Source: JAHZMA01 sp965205905
GTDB taxonomy: Bacteria; Pseudomonadota; Alphaproteobacteria; JABAAW01; JAHZMA01
NCBI GenBank assembly: GCA_965205905.1
Contig: CBDBHZ010000012.1
Coordinates: forward strand, 1 to 64,000
DNA length: 64,000 nt
Direction: 5' to 3'
Under the pieces are notes generated by a model. It was not told the origin of the DNA, searched no databases, and saw only the letters and a program-made list of their open reading frames with translations. How positions within the stretch are numbered: the first letter of the stretch is position 1; every line of letters starts with the position of its first letter. Made by a program: the position numbers and the translations under genes. This document shows positions 53,118 through 62,191 of the stretch, one piece after another.

Positions 53118-54506
53118 TTACTGATAGTTTTGCACAACAGACTTCCTAAAACCAAGATGCTGTTCAATATATTGGGCAATGCAGAATAAATCATGCTCAT
53201 GCAAAGGTTTCGCCACCATTTGCAAACTAACGGGATTATTGTTGCCATCAAACCCTATCGGGATACAGATACAAGGCAAGCCTAAAAAATTAAAAGGTCT
53301 GGTATTATGCCCCGCACGGCTGATAAGGGCAGGCGCATCAGCACTTGCCCCTGCATCGCTGGCTTTGATGGTGGGCAATGCAAACGGCCAGACGGGCGTG
53401 ATGATAATATCAGTTTTTGCAAAAACATCTTTAATGGTTGCTTGCGTAAAATCGGCACGATGCCGAATGATTTTATCATATTCTTGGCTGCTAATGGTCA
53501 TGCCTTCGTTGATACGCAAAATCGTTTGGGCATTGAAATCTTGTTTGCGCGTTTGGGCAATCAAACCATATTTCATTGCTGCTTCATAGGCGACAATCAT
53601 GCGGGTTAAATCATTGGTGCTGTCAATATTTTTAAGCTGAATATCGGCTATTTTATTGTTTTGCGTCTTGATAAAAGTCACTATTGGCTCGATGATTTTG
53701 ACGATATTATTATCACATTCCTCAAAAAAATACCGACTGCCAATTCCAATCCGCAGATGCTTGATAGTATCGGGCATTATATTGTCGATACTACTACCCA
53801 CCAGCGCGTCAAGCATAATCATAGCATCATTCACGCTTCTGGTTAATGTGCCAACCGTATCCAAAGATTCTGATAGGCAAAACACGCCCGCACGGCTGAT
53901 AAGGTCGTAACTGGGCTTTAAGCCAACCAAACCGCAGGCGGCAGCAGGAAGCCTGACTGAACCACCCGTATCCGTGCCAAGCGAGGCGGGGATAAAGCCA
54001 TTCGCCACCATCACTGCCGAGCCCGAAGATGACCCGCCCGCAATATAATCTTGATTCCATGGGTTAGGCGGTGTGCCTGCATAGTGATTATGCCCCGTAA
54101 TGCCAAGCCCATATTCTACCGATGTTAAGCGCGCAATATCTAGCGCACCTGCTTTATCTAATTGCGTTATCGCAATAGCGGTCTCGTCTGCTATCATGCC
54201 CTCACGGCTTTTTGACCCCGCCTCATCTGCCCAATTTTTGCGTTTGAACAGCTCTTTATGGGCAAGTGGCACCCCCAATAATGGTGAGATATTTTGTGTG
54301 CCATGTTGCTTCAAATTTTGTAATTGCGCGGTTAAAAATTCATCATCGCAATAGCGCAATGATTGCGTTTGTTTGGCTTTCGCCACGAAGAGGGGCATAA
54401 ATTCTGATAACAGCCATTCGGGGTAATCAGGATTTGTGAGATATTGCTGATGAAACCATTTGATAGACTGATATTGATATTGATATTGATATTGAAAATC
54501 TGGCAT
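53118..54506 (-). CDS. Amidase (amidase-signature family)
   Basis: The product is 462 residues from ATG 54506, chosen because AAAGGGG lies 5 bases upstream and the length then suits the family. A frame open for 30 more codons upstream lacks a ribosome site. The Ser-cisSer-Lys triad is visible: Lys in PLAHKELF, cis-Ser in GGSSSGSAV and nucleophile Ser in GTDTGGSVRLPAA. It hydrolyses an amide bond; the substrate is unknown. An odd (Gln-Tyr) repeat lies at residues 5-13. It is divergent from the DUF1989-GcvT gene and upstream of the PLP enzyme, possibly in one operon after an 81-base gap. Confidence 0.87.
   Translation of the reverse strand: MPDFQYQYQYQYQSIKWFHQQYLTNPDYPEWLLSEFMPLFVAKAKQTQSLRYCDDEFLTAQLQNLKQHGTQNISPLLGVPLAHKELFKRKNWADEAGSKSREGMIADETAIAITQLDKAGALDIARLTSVEYGLGITGHNHYAGTPPNPWNQDYIAGGSSSGSAVMVANGFIPASLGTDTGGSVRLPAAACGLVGLKPSYDLISRAGVFCLSESLDTVGTLTRSVNDAMIMLDALVGSSIDNIMPDTIKHLRIGIGSRYFFEECDNNIVKIIEPIVTFIKTQNNKIADIQLKNIDSTNDLTRMIVAYEAAMKYGLIAQTRKQDFNAQTILRINEGMTISSQEYDKIIRHRADFTQATIKDVFAKTDIIITPVWPFALPTIKASDAGASADAPALISRAGHNTRPFNFLGLPCICIPIGFDGNNNPVSLQMVAKPLHEHDLFCIAQYIEQHLGFRKSVVQNYQ
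54471..54494. repeat. Hexanucleotide microsatellite in the amidase N-terminus
   Basis: Four perfect copies of ATATTG encode Gln-Tyr dipeptides near the start of the amidase. Copy-number change would keep the reading frame. Confidence 0.85.
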
Positions 54507-54658
54507 GACGCCCCTTTCAAGCGGAAGATTGTAAGTTTTATAGCTTAACATATTCCACTTATTATTTCTATTGGCATTTCCACTGGTTGACATCATCGCG
54601 ACAGATTGCTACAGTCTGATGTGATATATTGTGTTTTAGGGGGCGTATTGGAGGCGCA

Positions 54659-57010
54659 ATGTCGGCAAAAACAATCATTCATGAATTTAGCAATGTCGGT
54701 TTTGCAGCAAAAAACCGTGCATTCCCCGGCTTTTTGATAAAATCTGAGGCCAATCGGCAAGTGATAGCACCGCGTCAGGCTTTGCAGTTTCATTTGCAAA
54801 TGGGTGATATTATCTCGTTACGGGGCTTAAATAGCGGGCAATCTGTCGCGCTCTCTATCACAGATGCAAAAGGAAAATCATGCCCAGAAATGCTTGGCTT
54901 GAAACCTGCCACCATCAATATGGCAACAGATGATTTTGATAGCGAAGAGTTGCTAGCTTGGGTTTCAAAAAATGGCGGTAAGGTAACGGATTCCTTGCCT
55001 GTTACCATGATTGCACTTGATGCCCTATCTGAAGATGCGCTTATCCTCAAAACAAAAGCGGTTTGCACCCTATGGGTTATCCATCCGATGCCAACCGAAG
55101 ATTTGGTCAGCCATGCATCTGTTGGGCTGCTTGAAATAGCGCACAAGCAAGCCAATCAGCAAGCCAATCATGCGCTCACACAATTACCGCCGCCATTAGG
55201 TGATATCCGCGATGAGTTCACCATCAACCGTGCCACTGCCCAAGCCTATCAGGTGAATGCAGGTGAGATTGTCCAAATTATTGATGTGGAAGGGCAGCAA
55301 TGCTCTGATTTTATGGCATTGAGGCGCGCGCCCCTTGATAATAACATTGAGATGATGATTGATAGCACTGCCACCCGTTCGATGGTGCGTGGTGCGTATC
55401 CTGCGCCCGGTCTATTGGATAAATTCTTTGATGCCCAATTACAGCCGATGATGAATGTGCTACAAGATACCTGCGGACGGCATGATACCTTTGGCTTGGC
55501 GTGTAATGCGCGTGGCTATGAAGAGCGGGGTTTCCCCGGGCATGTGAATTGCTCTGATAATATTTCAAACGCGCTTGCGCCACATGGTGTGCAAAAACGC
55601 CTCGCATGGCCTGCGATTAATTTTTTCTGGAACACATGGATAGATGCCGATTCTCATCAGCTGATGAGCGAAGAGAGCTATTCGCGTGCGGGCGATTATG
55701 TGGCGATACGGGCTTTAGATGATTTGGTTTGTGTCAGCACCGCTTGCCCCGATGATATTGACCCCATCAATGGCTGGAATCCCACCGATATTCATGTGCG
55801 TATTTATCGCCCTGATGCCCCCATACGCGTTGCCATAGCCTATCGCGAGAAAGAGAATGCCCCCATGTCCATCAGTAACCATAGTGCGTTTCACCCCGCA
55901 ACCTCACAATTAACCACGCAATTCGCACCTGCGCGTGACCTTTGGTTGCCGACAAATTTTCCTGCCTATGGCACGATTGGCGAATATTGGGCATGCCGCG
56001 AAAAAGTAACATTACAGGATATGTCTAGTTTGCGAAAATACGATATTATCGGTCCTGATGCTGAAAAATTATTGCAATATGTGATGTCTCGCGATATTGC
56101 CCGTTTGGCTGTGTTTCGTGGCACATATGCGCTGATATGTGACGAGACGGGCACGGTGGTAGATGATGGCACATTATTTCGGTTAGCGCCTGATTTGTTT
56201 CGCTGGTGCTGTGGCACGGAAGAAAGTGCGCGTATTTTAGAGAGCATCGCGCAATCACGCAATATGCAGGTGCGGATTCATGGCATGGGCGGTGCTTTGC
56301 CTAATTTGGCATTGCAAGGGCCGCAATCACGCGCATTGTTGCAGAAAATCATATTCACGCAACCCACTGTGCCGTCGCTTGAAAATCTAAAATGGTTTGG
56401 TGTTACCGTTGCGCGCTTACATAACCGAGATGGCATTCCCTTTATGCTCAGCCGTTCGGGCTATACGGGTTTGCTTGGCTACGAGTTGTTTTGTGCCGCC
56501 TCAGACGCGCCTGCCTTGTGGGATGCTTTGATGCAAGCGGGCGAAGAATTTGGAATTGCGCCGATGGGGTTACATGCGCTTGATATGATTAGAATTGAAG
56601 CAGGATTGGCGGCGGGCAATGCCGAATTTGCTGATGGTGTTGATGCGTTTGAAGCAGGGCTTGGCTTTGCGGTTAATCTTAACAAAGTAGATTTTCTTGG
56701 CAAAACCGCACTTGAGCGCAATGTTCAAAATCCGCGTAAATTATTGAAAGGCCTGATGTTTGATTGCAATGATTTACCGATGAATGGCGCGCATGTTTTT
56801 GCAGGCGAACGGATGGTTGGCGTGATTACCTCTGCCACGCGCTCACCAATGTTTGAATGTAGCATTGCGATGGCACGGTTGGCGGTTGAGTTTGCCGATA
56901 ATGATGTGATGCTGGAAGTAGGGCAGATGGATGGGCGAATGAAACGGCTGAGTGCGCGTGTTTGCGATATTCCGTTTTACGATCCTAAACGCGAAAAACC
57001 GCGGATGTGA
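54659..57010 (+). CDS. DUF1989-GcvT fusion protein
   Basis: The product is 783 residues from ATG 54659 (GGAGG 5 bases upstream). Three parts can be seen. Residues 1-165 form a domain with the pattern of a degenerate DUF1989 unit (MGDIISLRGLNSGQSVALSI). Residues 176-397 are a clear DUF1989 domain (NAGEIVQIIDVEGQQCSDFMAL, TCGRHDTFGLACN, NCSDNISNAL, INFFWN). Residues 405-783 are a GcvT/aminomethyltransferase domain (SLRKYDIIGPDAEKLLQYV, LALQGPQSRALL, GYTGLLGYELF, GLHALDMIRIEAGL). GcvT folds move one-carbon units to tetrahydrofolate from glycine, sarcosine, dimethylglycine or DMSP. DUF1989 proteins include carboxyguanidine deiminase subunits (CgdA/B). A demethylase or deiminase for a methylated guanidino or amino compound is an inference. 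Confidence 0.85.
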   Translation: MSAKTIIHEFSNVGFAAKNRAFPGFLIKSEANRQVIAPRQALQFHLQMGDIISLRGLNSGQSVALSITDAKGKSCPEMLGLKPATINMATDDFDSEELLAWVSKNGGKVTDSLPVTMIALDALSEDALILKTKAVCTLWVIHPMPTEDLVSHASVGLLEIAHKQANQQANHALTQLPPPLGDIRDEFTINRATAQAYQVNAGEIVQIIDVEGQQCSDFMALRRAPLDNNIEMMIDSTATRSMVRGAYPAPGLLDKFFDAQLQPMMNVLQDTCGRHDTFGLACNARGYEERGFPGHVNCSDNISNALAPHGVQKRLAWPAINFFWNTWIDADSHQLMSEESYSRAGDYVAIRALDDLVCVSTACPDDIDPINGWNPTDIHVRIYRPDAPIRVAIAYREKENAPMSISNHSAFHPATSQLTTQFAPARDLWLPTNFPAYGTIGEYWACREKVTLQDMSSLRKYDIIGPDAEKLLQYVMSRDIARLAVFRGTYALICDETGTVVDDGTLFRLAPDLFRWCCGTEESARILESIAQSRNMQVRIHGMGGALPNLALQGPQSRALLQKIIFTQPTVPSLENLKWFGVTVARLHNRDGIPFMLSRSGYTGLLGYELFCAASDAPALWDALMQAGEEFGIAPMGLHALDMIRIEAGLAAGNAEFADGVDAFEAGLGFAVNLNKVDFLGKTALERNVQNPRKLLKGLMFDCNDLPMNGAHVFAGERMVGVITSATRSPMFECSIAMARLAVEFADNDVMLEVGQMDGRMKRLSARVCDIPFYDPKREKPRM

Positions 57011-57041
57011 GAGGATTATTAAGACTTGCACGATGCAAGTA

Positions 57042-57070
57042 TTGACGAGCCTAACAAAAAACATTATACT
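57042..57070 (+). promoter_or_regulatory. Strong sigma-70 promoter of the three-repeat lipoprotein gene
   Basis: TTGACG, 17 bases, TATACT, 36 bases before the ATG. Unlike the three lipoprotein genes at the left end, no sigma-54-like element or GGTATACC leader is seen here. A perfect hairpin ACTTGCA-CGA-TGCAAGT (57024-57040) sits just upstream. Confidence 0.65.
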
Positions 57071-57106
57071 CACCTTAATGACCAGTCATCAACAGGAGAA
57101 AAACCA

Positions 57107-60100
57107 ATGAAACACCTTGTTTTACCGATATTATTATCCCTCACCCTTATTGCTTGCAATGGTAGCAGTGCTGGCGGTAGCACCGCATCCGATAACACAG
57201 GCACTGACCCTGTAACAGACCCTAAAACAGACCCTGTAACTGACCCTAAAACTGACCCTGTTGAGAAAACATGCGCGACTGATATTACCCTATGCCTTGA
57301 GAGCGTTACGCACATTTTTAGCTTTACCGAAACGCTTGGCACAATTACGGTTGCCCCCGAATCGCAAACCACAACCACCGCCTATAGTGAAACCTCGCTC
57401 ACAGCGGCAGCCACAGCCAATAGCAATATCATTACCCTGCCTGCGATTGCCGTGTTGTTTAACAATAGCACCAGTTACAAGCGTGAAGCTAGCACGGTTG
57501 ACTGGAATAATAGTGAGGATAGAGGCATCATCACCACGCCCAATGCCACTTTATCACGCACCTCGCTCGATGTTTCTGCTAAATATCCGACTGTGCAACT
57601 CACACTTGATGGCTCGGCATTCACGGCAGAAATCTATGCTGACGATACCTATAGCAATCTAACTGCCGATACAAGTTCAACTTTCTTCGGCTTTACTGCC
57701 ACCAATATGGCGTTTGTTGAATGGAGCGATTCGCCCACGCCTGCCTTTGATTTAAGCACCCAAACAGGTGATTTAGCAACGGATTACAGCAAGCAAGGCA
57801 TGTTGATAGCGGGCATTGCCACCACTGATTTTACCATGCTTGATGGCGCAACGCAATTTACCGGCAAAGGCAAGGGCGAATATGGCGTGTTGCAAGCGGA
57901 TAAAAGCTTTACGCCTTACGATACCACATTCAGCACCAGAATTAATGTTGATTTCGTCAGTAAAATGCTTGATTTCTATAGCTATGGCACGGCTTGCGAT
58001 AGTTGCACATTGCCTGCCGATACCGACCTTAATCTCACCGCAACGGGTTTAAGTTTTGCTGATGCTGTTGGTAATAATCTCAGCACCAATACCGCAAGTG
58101 CAGGCACATTAACAGGCACGCTTGATGCGCGATTCTATGGCAATGTAGGCGATGGCGCAAATGAATTTGGTGGCACATTCGCGCTTACCGATAATGCAAG
58201 CTATTATTATGGTGCATTCGGGGCAGAAATTGGCGATTGGTTTGTGTTTACGAATCAGGTTACAACTGCTGATGCAGGTGAGATGATTGGTGACTACACT
58301 GTGCCAACGGCTAATAAAGAAGGCGTAGCAAACACAACAGATTTAACCTTAACAAGCTTTACTGATACAGATGCCAATAAGGGTAAAACCAATATTACCT
58401 TGCCTGCCTCTATGGTTTATCTTCAAAGAGTAACTGGCAACACTAAAACCATCACCAATAATATTTTTGAAAATAGTGCCACCAATAAAGCCGTGCTACA
58501 ATTTTCTTATGATTCTGCTGGTCAGTTTTTTGCTAATAAAGACAATGACGGCGACAATGATAAAACCAACGACAACCATGTCGCCCTCTATTTTGGTGAT
58601 AAACGCTATGGAATAACGATTGGCACAAACGCTGGAAACGCTATTGCCATTGATGGTGATAATTTCGCTTCGAGTGATAATGTTTTTATTCTTAATTTTG
58701 AAATGATTAACGCTAATAGTGACTCTGTTTTTGGCTTTGCCACCGACTATATGGTCAATATCAGTTGGAATGCAACTGGTGGCAGGCTTGGCATGGGCGT
58801 TGCCGGTTTTGAAACTGAAACATTGCTAACTGCTGGCGCCACCCGTTTCACGGGCAGAGGGCGTGGTGCTTATGCTTCTTCAAGCAGTAGCCCACTCACT
58901 AGCGTCCGCTATTTTGCTATCACCGCCGATATTGATTTTTTCGAGCGTAGTGTGGTGCTAGAAAGCCGTAATACTTGTAGTAATATCGATAATTGCTCTG
59001 GCACGTTAATACCAGAACTTGATTTCAAAGGCACTTTAGAATATGCGGAGGGCATCAATGCCATTTCTGGCACTATTGCCACCAAAGCCACTAGCACTGC
59101 AGGCTCGGCATTAACAGGCAAGGCTTTTGCCAAATTTTACGGAGGCGACACCCAAGAATTTGGTGGCACTTTCAGCCTACAAAACGCATCAAGTGAGAGC
59201 TATATCGGCTTCTTCGGCGGTGTGCGCGGTGATTATCTTATTTTTAGTAACGATGATGTTACAACCGATGCAGTGATTACTGATAGCACAGATTCATCAA
59301 TAACCTATAATACGCCAACGATTGATAAGCAAGACCTAACAGGTTTGAATGATAGCAATCGCGCAAGTAAAACCATCACCTTGCCTGCCTCTATCGTCTA
59401 TATCAGAAGAGATACAACTGCTAAAACCATCACCAACACTATTGTTGAAAATAGTGCTGATAATAACGCAGTGCTAGAATTTTCTTATGATGCAGATGGT
59501 AAATTATTTGCTAATAGCAACAACCCTGCCGCCCTCTATTTTGATGATAAACGCTATGCGGTTACTGATTCATCAGCGAATGACAATTATATTGAAAGTG
59601 CATTTTCTGGTGACAGCAGTGATGGTGGGATTCTTACTGTTTTATCATTCAGTAAATCTAGTAATAACTTTGACTTTGCCACAGAGTATATGATCAGGAT
59701 TCACTGGGAGGGAGTTATTGGATTAACCGATAATATTTCGGGTAGCGGGGTTGCAGGTTTCGAAACCATAGGCAGTGCAATTCCTACATCTAGCAGTGCC
59801 AGTTTCACGGGCAAAGGGAGTGGCAATGATTATGATGAAGGTAACAGTGCCAACCGCTATTTTGATATTGATGCCGATATTGATTTTAGCAATCGCACTG
59901 TGGCACTGGAAAGCCGTAATACTTGTAGCAATCCTAATAATTGCTCTGGCACGTTAAAACCAGAACATGATTTTAAAGGCACTTTAAGCTACGAAGCAGG
60001 CACAAACGCTATCACGGGTAATATCATTGCCAAAGGCAATGATGATAGTTTTGATAGTGATGACGGCACGCAATTAACAGGCACAGCCAATGCCAAATTT

Positions 60101-60205
60101 TACGGAATTGTAACTGATGGCGCACCCGCAGAATTAGGCGGCACATTTTCTATGCAACACCCATCAGGCGAGGGCTATATAGGCTTTTTCGGGGCGACGA
60201 AATAA
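57107..60205 (+). CDS. Three-repeat TbpB-like surface lipoprotein
   Basis: The product is 1032 residues from ATG 57107, chosen for AGGAG 8 bases upstream and the signal peptide MKHLVLPILLSLTLIAC. An upstream in-frame ATG has neither. After the lipobox cysteine come a short Gly/Ser stretch and a tether of five TDP(V/K) repeats instead of poly-glycine. Three units end YYYGAFGA (about 58213), YIGFFGG (about 59212) and YIGFFGATK at the C-terminus. Units 2 and 3 are close copies (ESRNTCSN...NCSGTL, ITLPASIVYIRR). Internal blocks (FTGKGKGEYG, ARFYG...EFGGTFAL) match the large proteins at the left end. It is a separate, smaller branch of the same family; the ligand is unknown. Confidence 0.83.
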   Translation: MKHLVLPILLSLTLIACNGSSAGGSTASDNTGTDPVTDPKTDPVTDPKTDPVEKTCATDITLCLESVTHIFSFTETLGTITVAPESQTTTTAYSETSLTAAATANSNIITLPAIAVLFNNSTSYKREASTVDWNNSEDRGIITTPNATLSRTSLDVSAKYPTVQLTLDGSAFTAEIYADDTYSNLTADTSSTFFGFTATNMAFVEWSDSPTPAFDLSTQTGDLATDYSKQGMLIAGIATTDFTMLDGATQFTGKGKGEYGVLQADKSFTPYDTTFSTRINVDFVSKMLDFYSYGTACDSCTLPADTDLNLTATGLSFADAVGNNLSTNTASAGTLTGTLDARFYGNVGDGANEFGGTFALTDNASYYYGAFGAEIGDWFVFTNQVTTADAGEMIGDYTVPTANKEGVANTTDLTLTSFTDTDANKGKTNITLPASMVYLQRVTGNTKTITNNIFENSATNKAVLQFSYDSAGQFFANKDNDGDNDKTNDNHVALYFGDKRYGITIGTNAGNAIAIDGDNFASSDNVFILNFEMINANSDSVFGFATDYMVNISWNATGGRLGMGVAGFETETLLTAGATRFTGRGRGAYASSSSSPLTSVRYFAITADIDFFERSVVLESRNTCSNIDNCSGTLIPELDFKGTLEYAEGINAISGTIATKATSTAGSALTGKAFAKFYGGDTQEFGGTFSLQNASSESYIGFFGGVRGDYLIFSNDDVTTDAVITDSTDSSITYNTPTIDKQDLTGLNDSNRASKTITLPASIVYIRRDTTAKTITNTIVENSADNNAVLEFSYDADGKLFANSNNPAALYFDDKRYAVTDSSANDNYIESAFSGDSSDGGILTVLSFSKSSNNFDFATEYMIRIHWEGVIGLTDNISGSGVAGFETIGSAIPTSSSASFTGKGSGNDYDEGNSANRYFDIDADIDFSNRTVALESRNTCSNPNNCSGTLKPEHDFKGTLSYEAGTNAITGNIIAKGNDDSFDSDDGTQLTGTANAKFYGIVTDGAPAELGGTFSMQHPSGEGYIGFFGATK
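57203..57262 (+). repeat. 12-base tandem repeat coding for the TDP(V/K) tether
   Basis: Five imperfect copies of a 12-base unit encode TDPV/TDPK. The result is a rigid Pro/Asp-rich spacer after the lipidated cysteine. Confidence 0.85.
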
Positions 60206-60250
60206 TATCAAGGGGGGTGCGGTCTCATTAATATATGGGGGGCTTTGCGA
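60202..60250. repeat. Diverged copy of the intergenic element seen at 9082-9229
   Basis: ATAATATCAA overlaps the lipoprotein stop codon and is followed by CATTAATATATGGGGGG and GCTTTGCGA. The same blocks occur in the same order on the minus strand of 9082-9229, here with the terminator hairpin between them missing. Confidence 0.55.
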
Positions 60251-60635
60251 AGTCGGTTCATTATTTAAGGGGGGGTGCGAAATGGCTTCTCGATGCGCGC
60301 TTGTCAAATTTTTGTCCGTAGGACAACCACCACGCGATGTTCGGTTTGCCCTTGTACCAATGGCGGGCAACCCCTCACCCATACCCCCCACCGCTGTGTC
60401 TCACATGAATATCACGCTTGCCTTAACAACCCCCCCGCTCCCCCCTCCGTCATTCCGTGCCACTGTGCCGATAGGCACAGTGACTAAGACACGGAATCCA
60501 GAGTATAAGGCACTGCGAGCGACAAAAACACAACTATCAAAGTATTCCGCATAAACCTGCAAAAGAACGACAAGCATTTCGATTATACCCACCGCTCATT
60601 AATATATGGGAGACTGCCCCCGTGAAGACGGGGGG
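60206..60635. other. 430-base non-coding region with repeats
   Basis: No convincing gene. From left to right it holds the diverged intergenic element, several G runs, a C-rich stretch, the nested palindrome at 60449-60503, and a second CTCATTAATATATGGG. That 16-base sequence is a direct repeat (60224-60239 and 60595-60610) bracketing most of the region. A GC hairpin follows at 60616-60636. Short open frames here lack ribosome sites and recognisable products. Confidence 0.6.
60449..60503. repeat. Nested palindromic intergenic repeat
   Basis: The outer arms ATTCCGTG/CACGGAAT enclose an inner 9-base perfect stem CACTGTGCC-GATA-GGCACAGTG. The ends (CGTCATTCC...GGAATCCAGAG) have the form of the GTCATTCC/GGAATCCAG palindromic repeats dispersed in many proteobacterial genomes. 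This is the only copy in the window. Confidence 0.55.
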
Positions 60636-60636
60636 C
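60616..60636. other. GC hairpin abutting the amidase stop codon
   Basis: CCCCCGT pairs with ACGGGGG around a GAAG loop. No T tract follows on either strand, so it is at best a weak or Rho-assisted mRNA end. Confidence 0.4.
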
Positions 60637-62051
60637 TATTGTTGTGGTAGGGAAAATTTTCCAATCTGTTGCTCTAGCATTTGTGCAACATCAAGACAAA
60701 ACCAATCATCAAACATGGCACCGACTAACTGCACCCCAACAGGAGTTTTTTCTGCGCCAGTTTCGGCAATATGGGTAGGCAAGGCAACCGAAGGTAAGCC
60801 AAGCACATTAATCGCTGTTAGGTAACGTTGCTGCTGTAAGATAGTTGAGACAGATTGTGGATTTTTGAAATCGGCATCATTTTCAAAAGGTAACGCCCCT
60901 GATGTTGGTAGCAGTAACATATCAATATTTGCGAACATTCTTGACCAATCCCTCTGAATTGCCACCCTATCACGCATGGCATACATCACAGTTTCAAGCG
61001 TTATTGTGTCGGCATCAGCGGCTTGTTGATAGAGTTTGATAAGGTTGCTCATTTCAGGTGTCAGCACTTTATGTTGATTTTCTTTTAGGAAAATGTTGGT
61101 TTCAGAAAATAGTAATTGCATCCAAATTTCACCAGCGCGTATCATTTGTGGTGGGGTAATCTCTTCCACAATACAGCCTGCTTGTTGCAAGCCGTTAATG
61201 GCAATATCCATACCGCGCTCTATCTCTGCGTCAATTTTATTGTTAAAAGGGGTGCGTGCAAAGCCAATTTTAAGAGGCTTGTTTCTGGCATTACCACTTG
61301 TTAAAGCATCGCGCCATGCGGGGTCGGTTGCCGAAAATTTTGACATTGATTGTAACGCCACTCGCACATCACTGATACAGCGTGCTATCGGGCCATGCAC
61401 CGACATAGATTGCGTCATGGGTGGGCGTTCTTCAGGCAAGCTAGCCACATATAATGGTACACGCCCCACCGAAGGCTTGATGGTTGCAACCCCGCAACAA
61501 TAAGCAGGATAGCGAAGCGAGCCACCCAAATCACTGCCATGTGCAATCACCCCTATGCCCGATGCCACCGCCGCCGATGCCCCACCGCTTGACCCGCCGG
61601 GCGTTAGATTGGCATTCCAAGGGTTTTTCGTTACGCCATAAATCGGGTTTGATGAAAACCACCGCATTGATAATTCAGGCACATTGGTGCGCCCAATAAC
61701 AATCGCGCCATCATCTTGCATGAATTGAAGCACAGGCGAGGTTTGGGTTGCCTCTTGTTTGTTGAAGGCAGGAATGCCATTAGAACTACAGCTACCCTTA
61801 AAATCGGTGTTGATTTTAACCGTTACTGGCACGCCAAATAAATCGGATGCGTTTTCAGGGATTTTTGCATTGTCAATGGCTTTGGCTTGCGTAATACTTT
61901 CATCAGCGAATGTTTCAGTGATGGCGTTGATTTTTGGATTGACTGCCTCAATTTGTGTAAGGTGAGCAGCAATCACTTCTTCAGCTTTGATATCACGCGA
62001 TTTAATGGCTTGTGACGTTTGTAATGCCGACCATTGCAATATTTCTTTCAT
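60636..62051 (-). CDS. Amidase (amidase-signature family)
   Basis: The product is 471 residues. Catalytic triad: Lys in PVTVKINTDFKG, cis-Ser in GGSSGGASAAVASG and nucleophile Ser in GSDLGGSLRYPAY. KINAITETF near the N-terminus and TPVGVQLVG near the C-terminus are family-typical. It is a different branch from the amidase at 53118-54506. AGAGGGATG-type ribosome sequence precedes the ATG. It is divergent from the TRAP transporter genes, so a substrate imported by that transporter may be its target. The substrate is unknown. Confidence 0.88.
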   Translation of the reverse strand: MKEILQWSALQTSQAIKSRDIKAEEVIAAHLTQIEAVNPKINAITETFADESITQAKAIDNAKIPENASDLFGVPVTVKINTDFKGSCSSNGIPAFNKQEATQTSPVLQFMQDDGAIVIGRTNVPELSMRWFSSNPIYGVTKNPWNANLTPGGSSGGASAAVASGIGVIAHGSDLGGSLRYPAYCCGVATIKPSVGRVPLYVASLPEERPPMTQSMSVHGPIARCISDVRVALQSMSKFSATDPAWRDALTSGNARNKPLKIGFARTPFNNKIDAEIERGMDIAINGLQQAGCIVEEITPPQMIRAGEIWMQLLFSETNIFLKENQHKVLTPEMSNLIKLYQQAADADTITLETVMYAMRDRVAIQRDWSRMFANIDMLLLPTSGALPFENDADFKNPQSVSTILQQQRYLTAINVLGLPSVALPTHIAETGAEKTPVGVQLVGAMFDDWFCLDVAQMLEQQIGKFSLPQQ

Positions 62052-62142
62052 AACATCCCTCTTTTATTAATGAAATTATCCGTATGGTGTTTATAACAGA
62101 AAAAAACATGGTATTCAATTTTATTATCTGTTATATTGTTAC

Positions 62143-62159
62143 AGAGAATCAAATTCTCT
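62143..62159. promoter_or_regulatory. Candidate operator between amidase and dctP
   Basis: AGAGAAT-CAA-ATTCTCT is a perfect 17-base inverted repeat, 33 bases before the dctP start and 92 bases from the divergent amidase start. It could bind a dimeric regulator controlling both. Confidence 0.4.
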
Positions 62160-62191
62160 AAAAATATGACACAACAATGGGGGTATATAAT

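Noticed and set aside
57203..57262. The 12-base tandem repeat as a CRISPR-like array
   Set aside because: The repeats are contiguous, lack spacers, and are in frame within a lipoprotein tether.
60275..60592. Short open frames in the non-coding region before the second amidase
   Set aside because: They read through G/C runs and the palindromic repeat, have skewed composition and no translation signals.
60616..60636. GC-rich hairpin as an intrinsic terminator
   Set aside because: Neither strand has the following T run; kept only as a hairpin.
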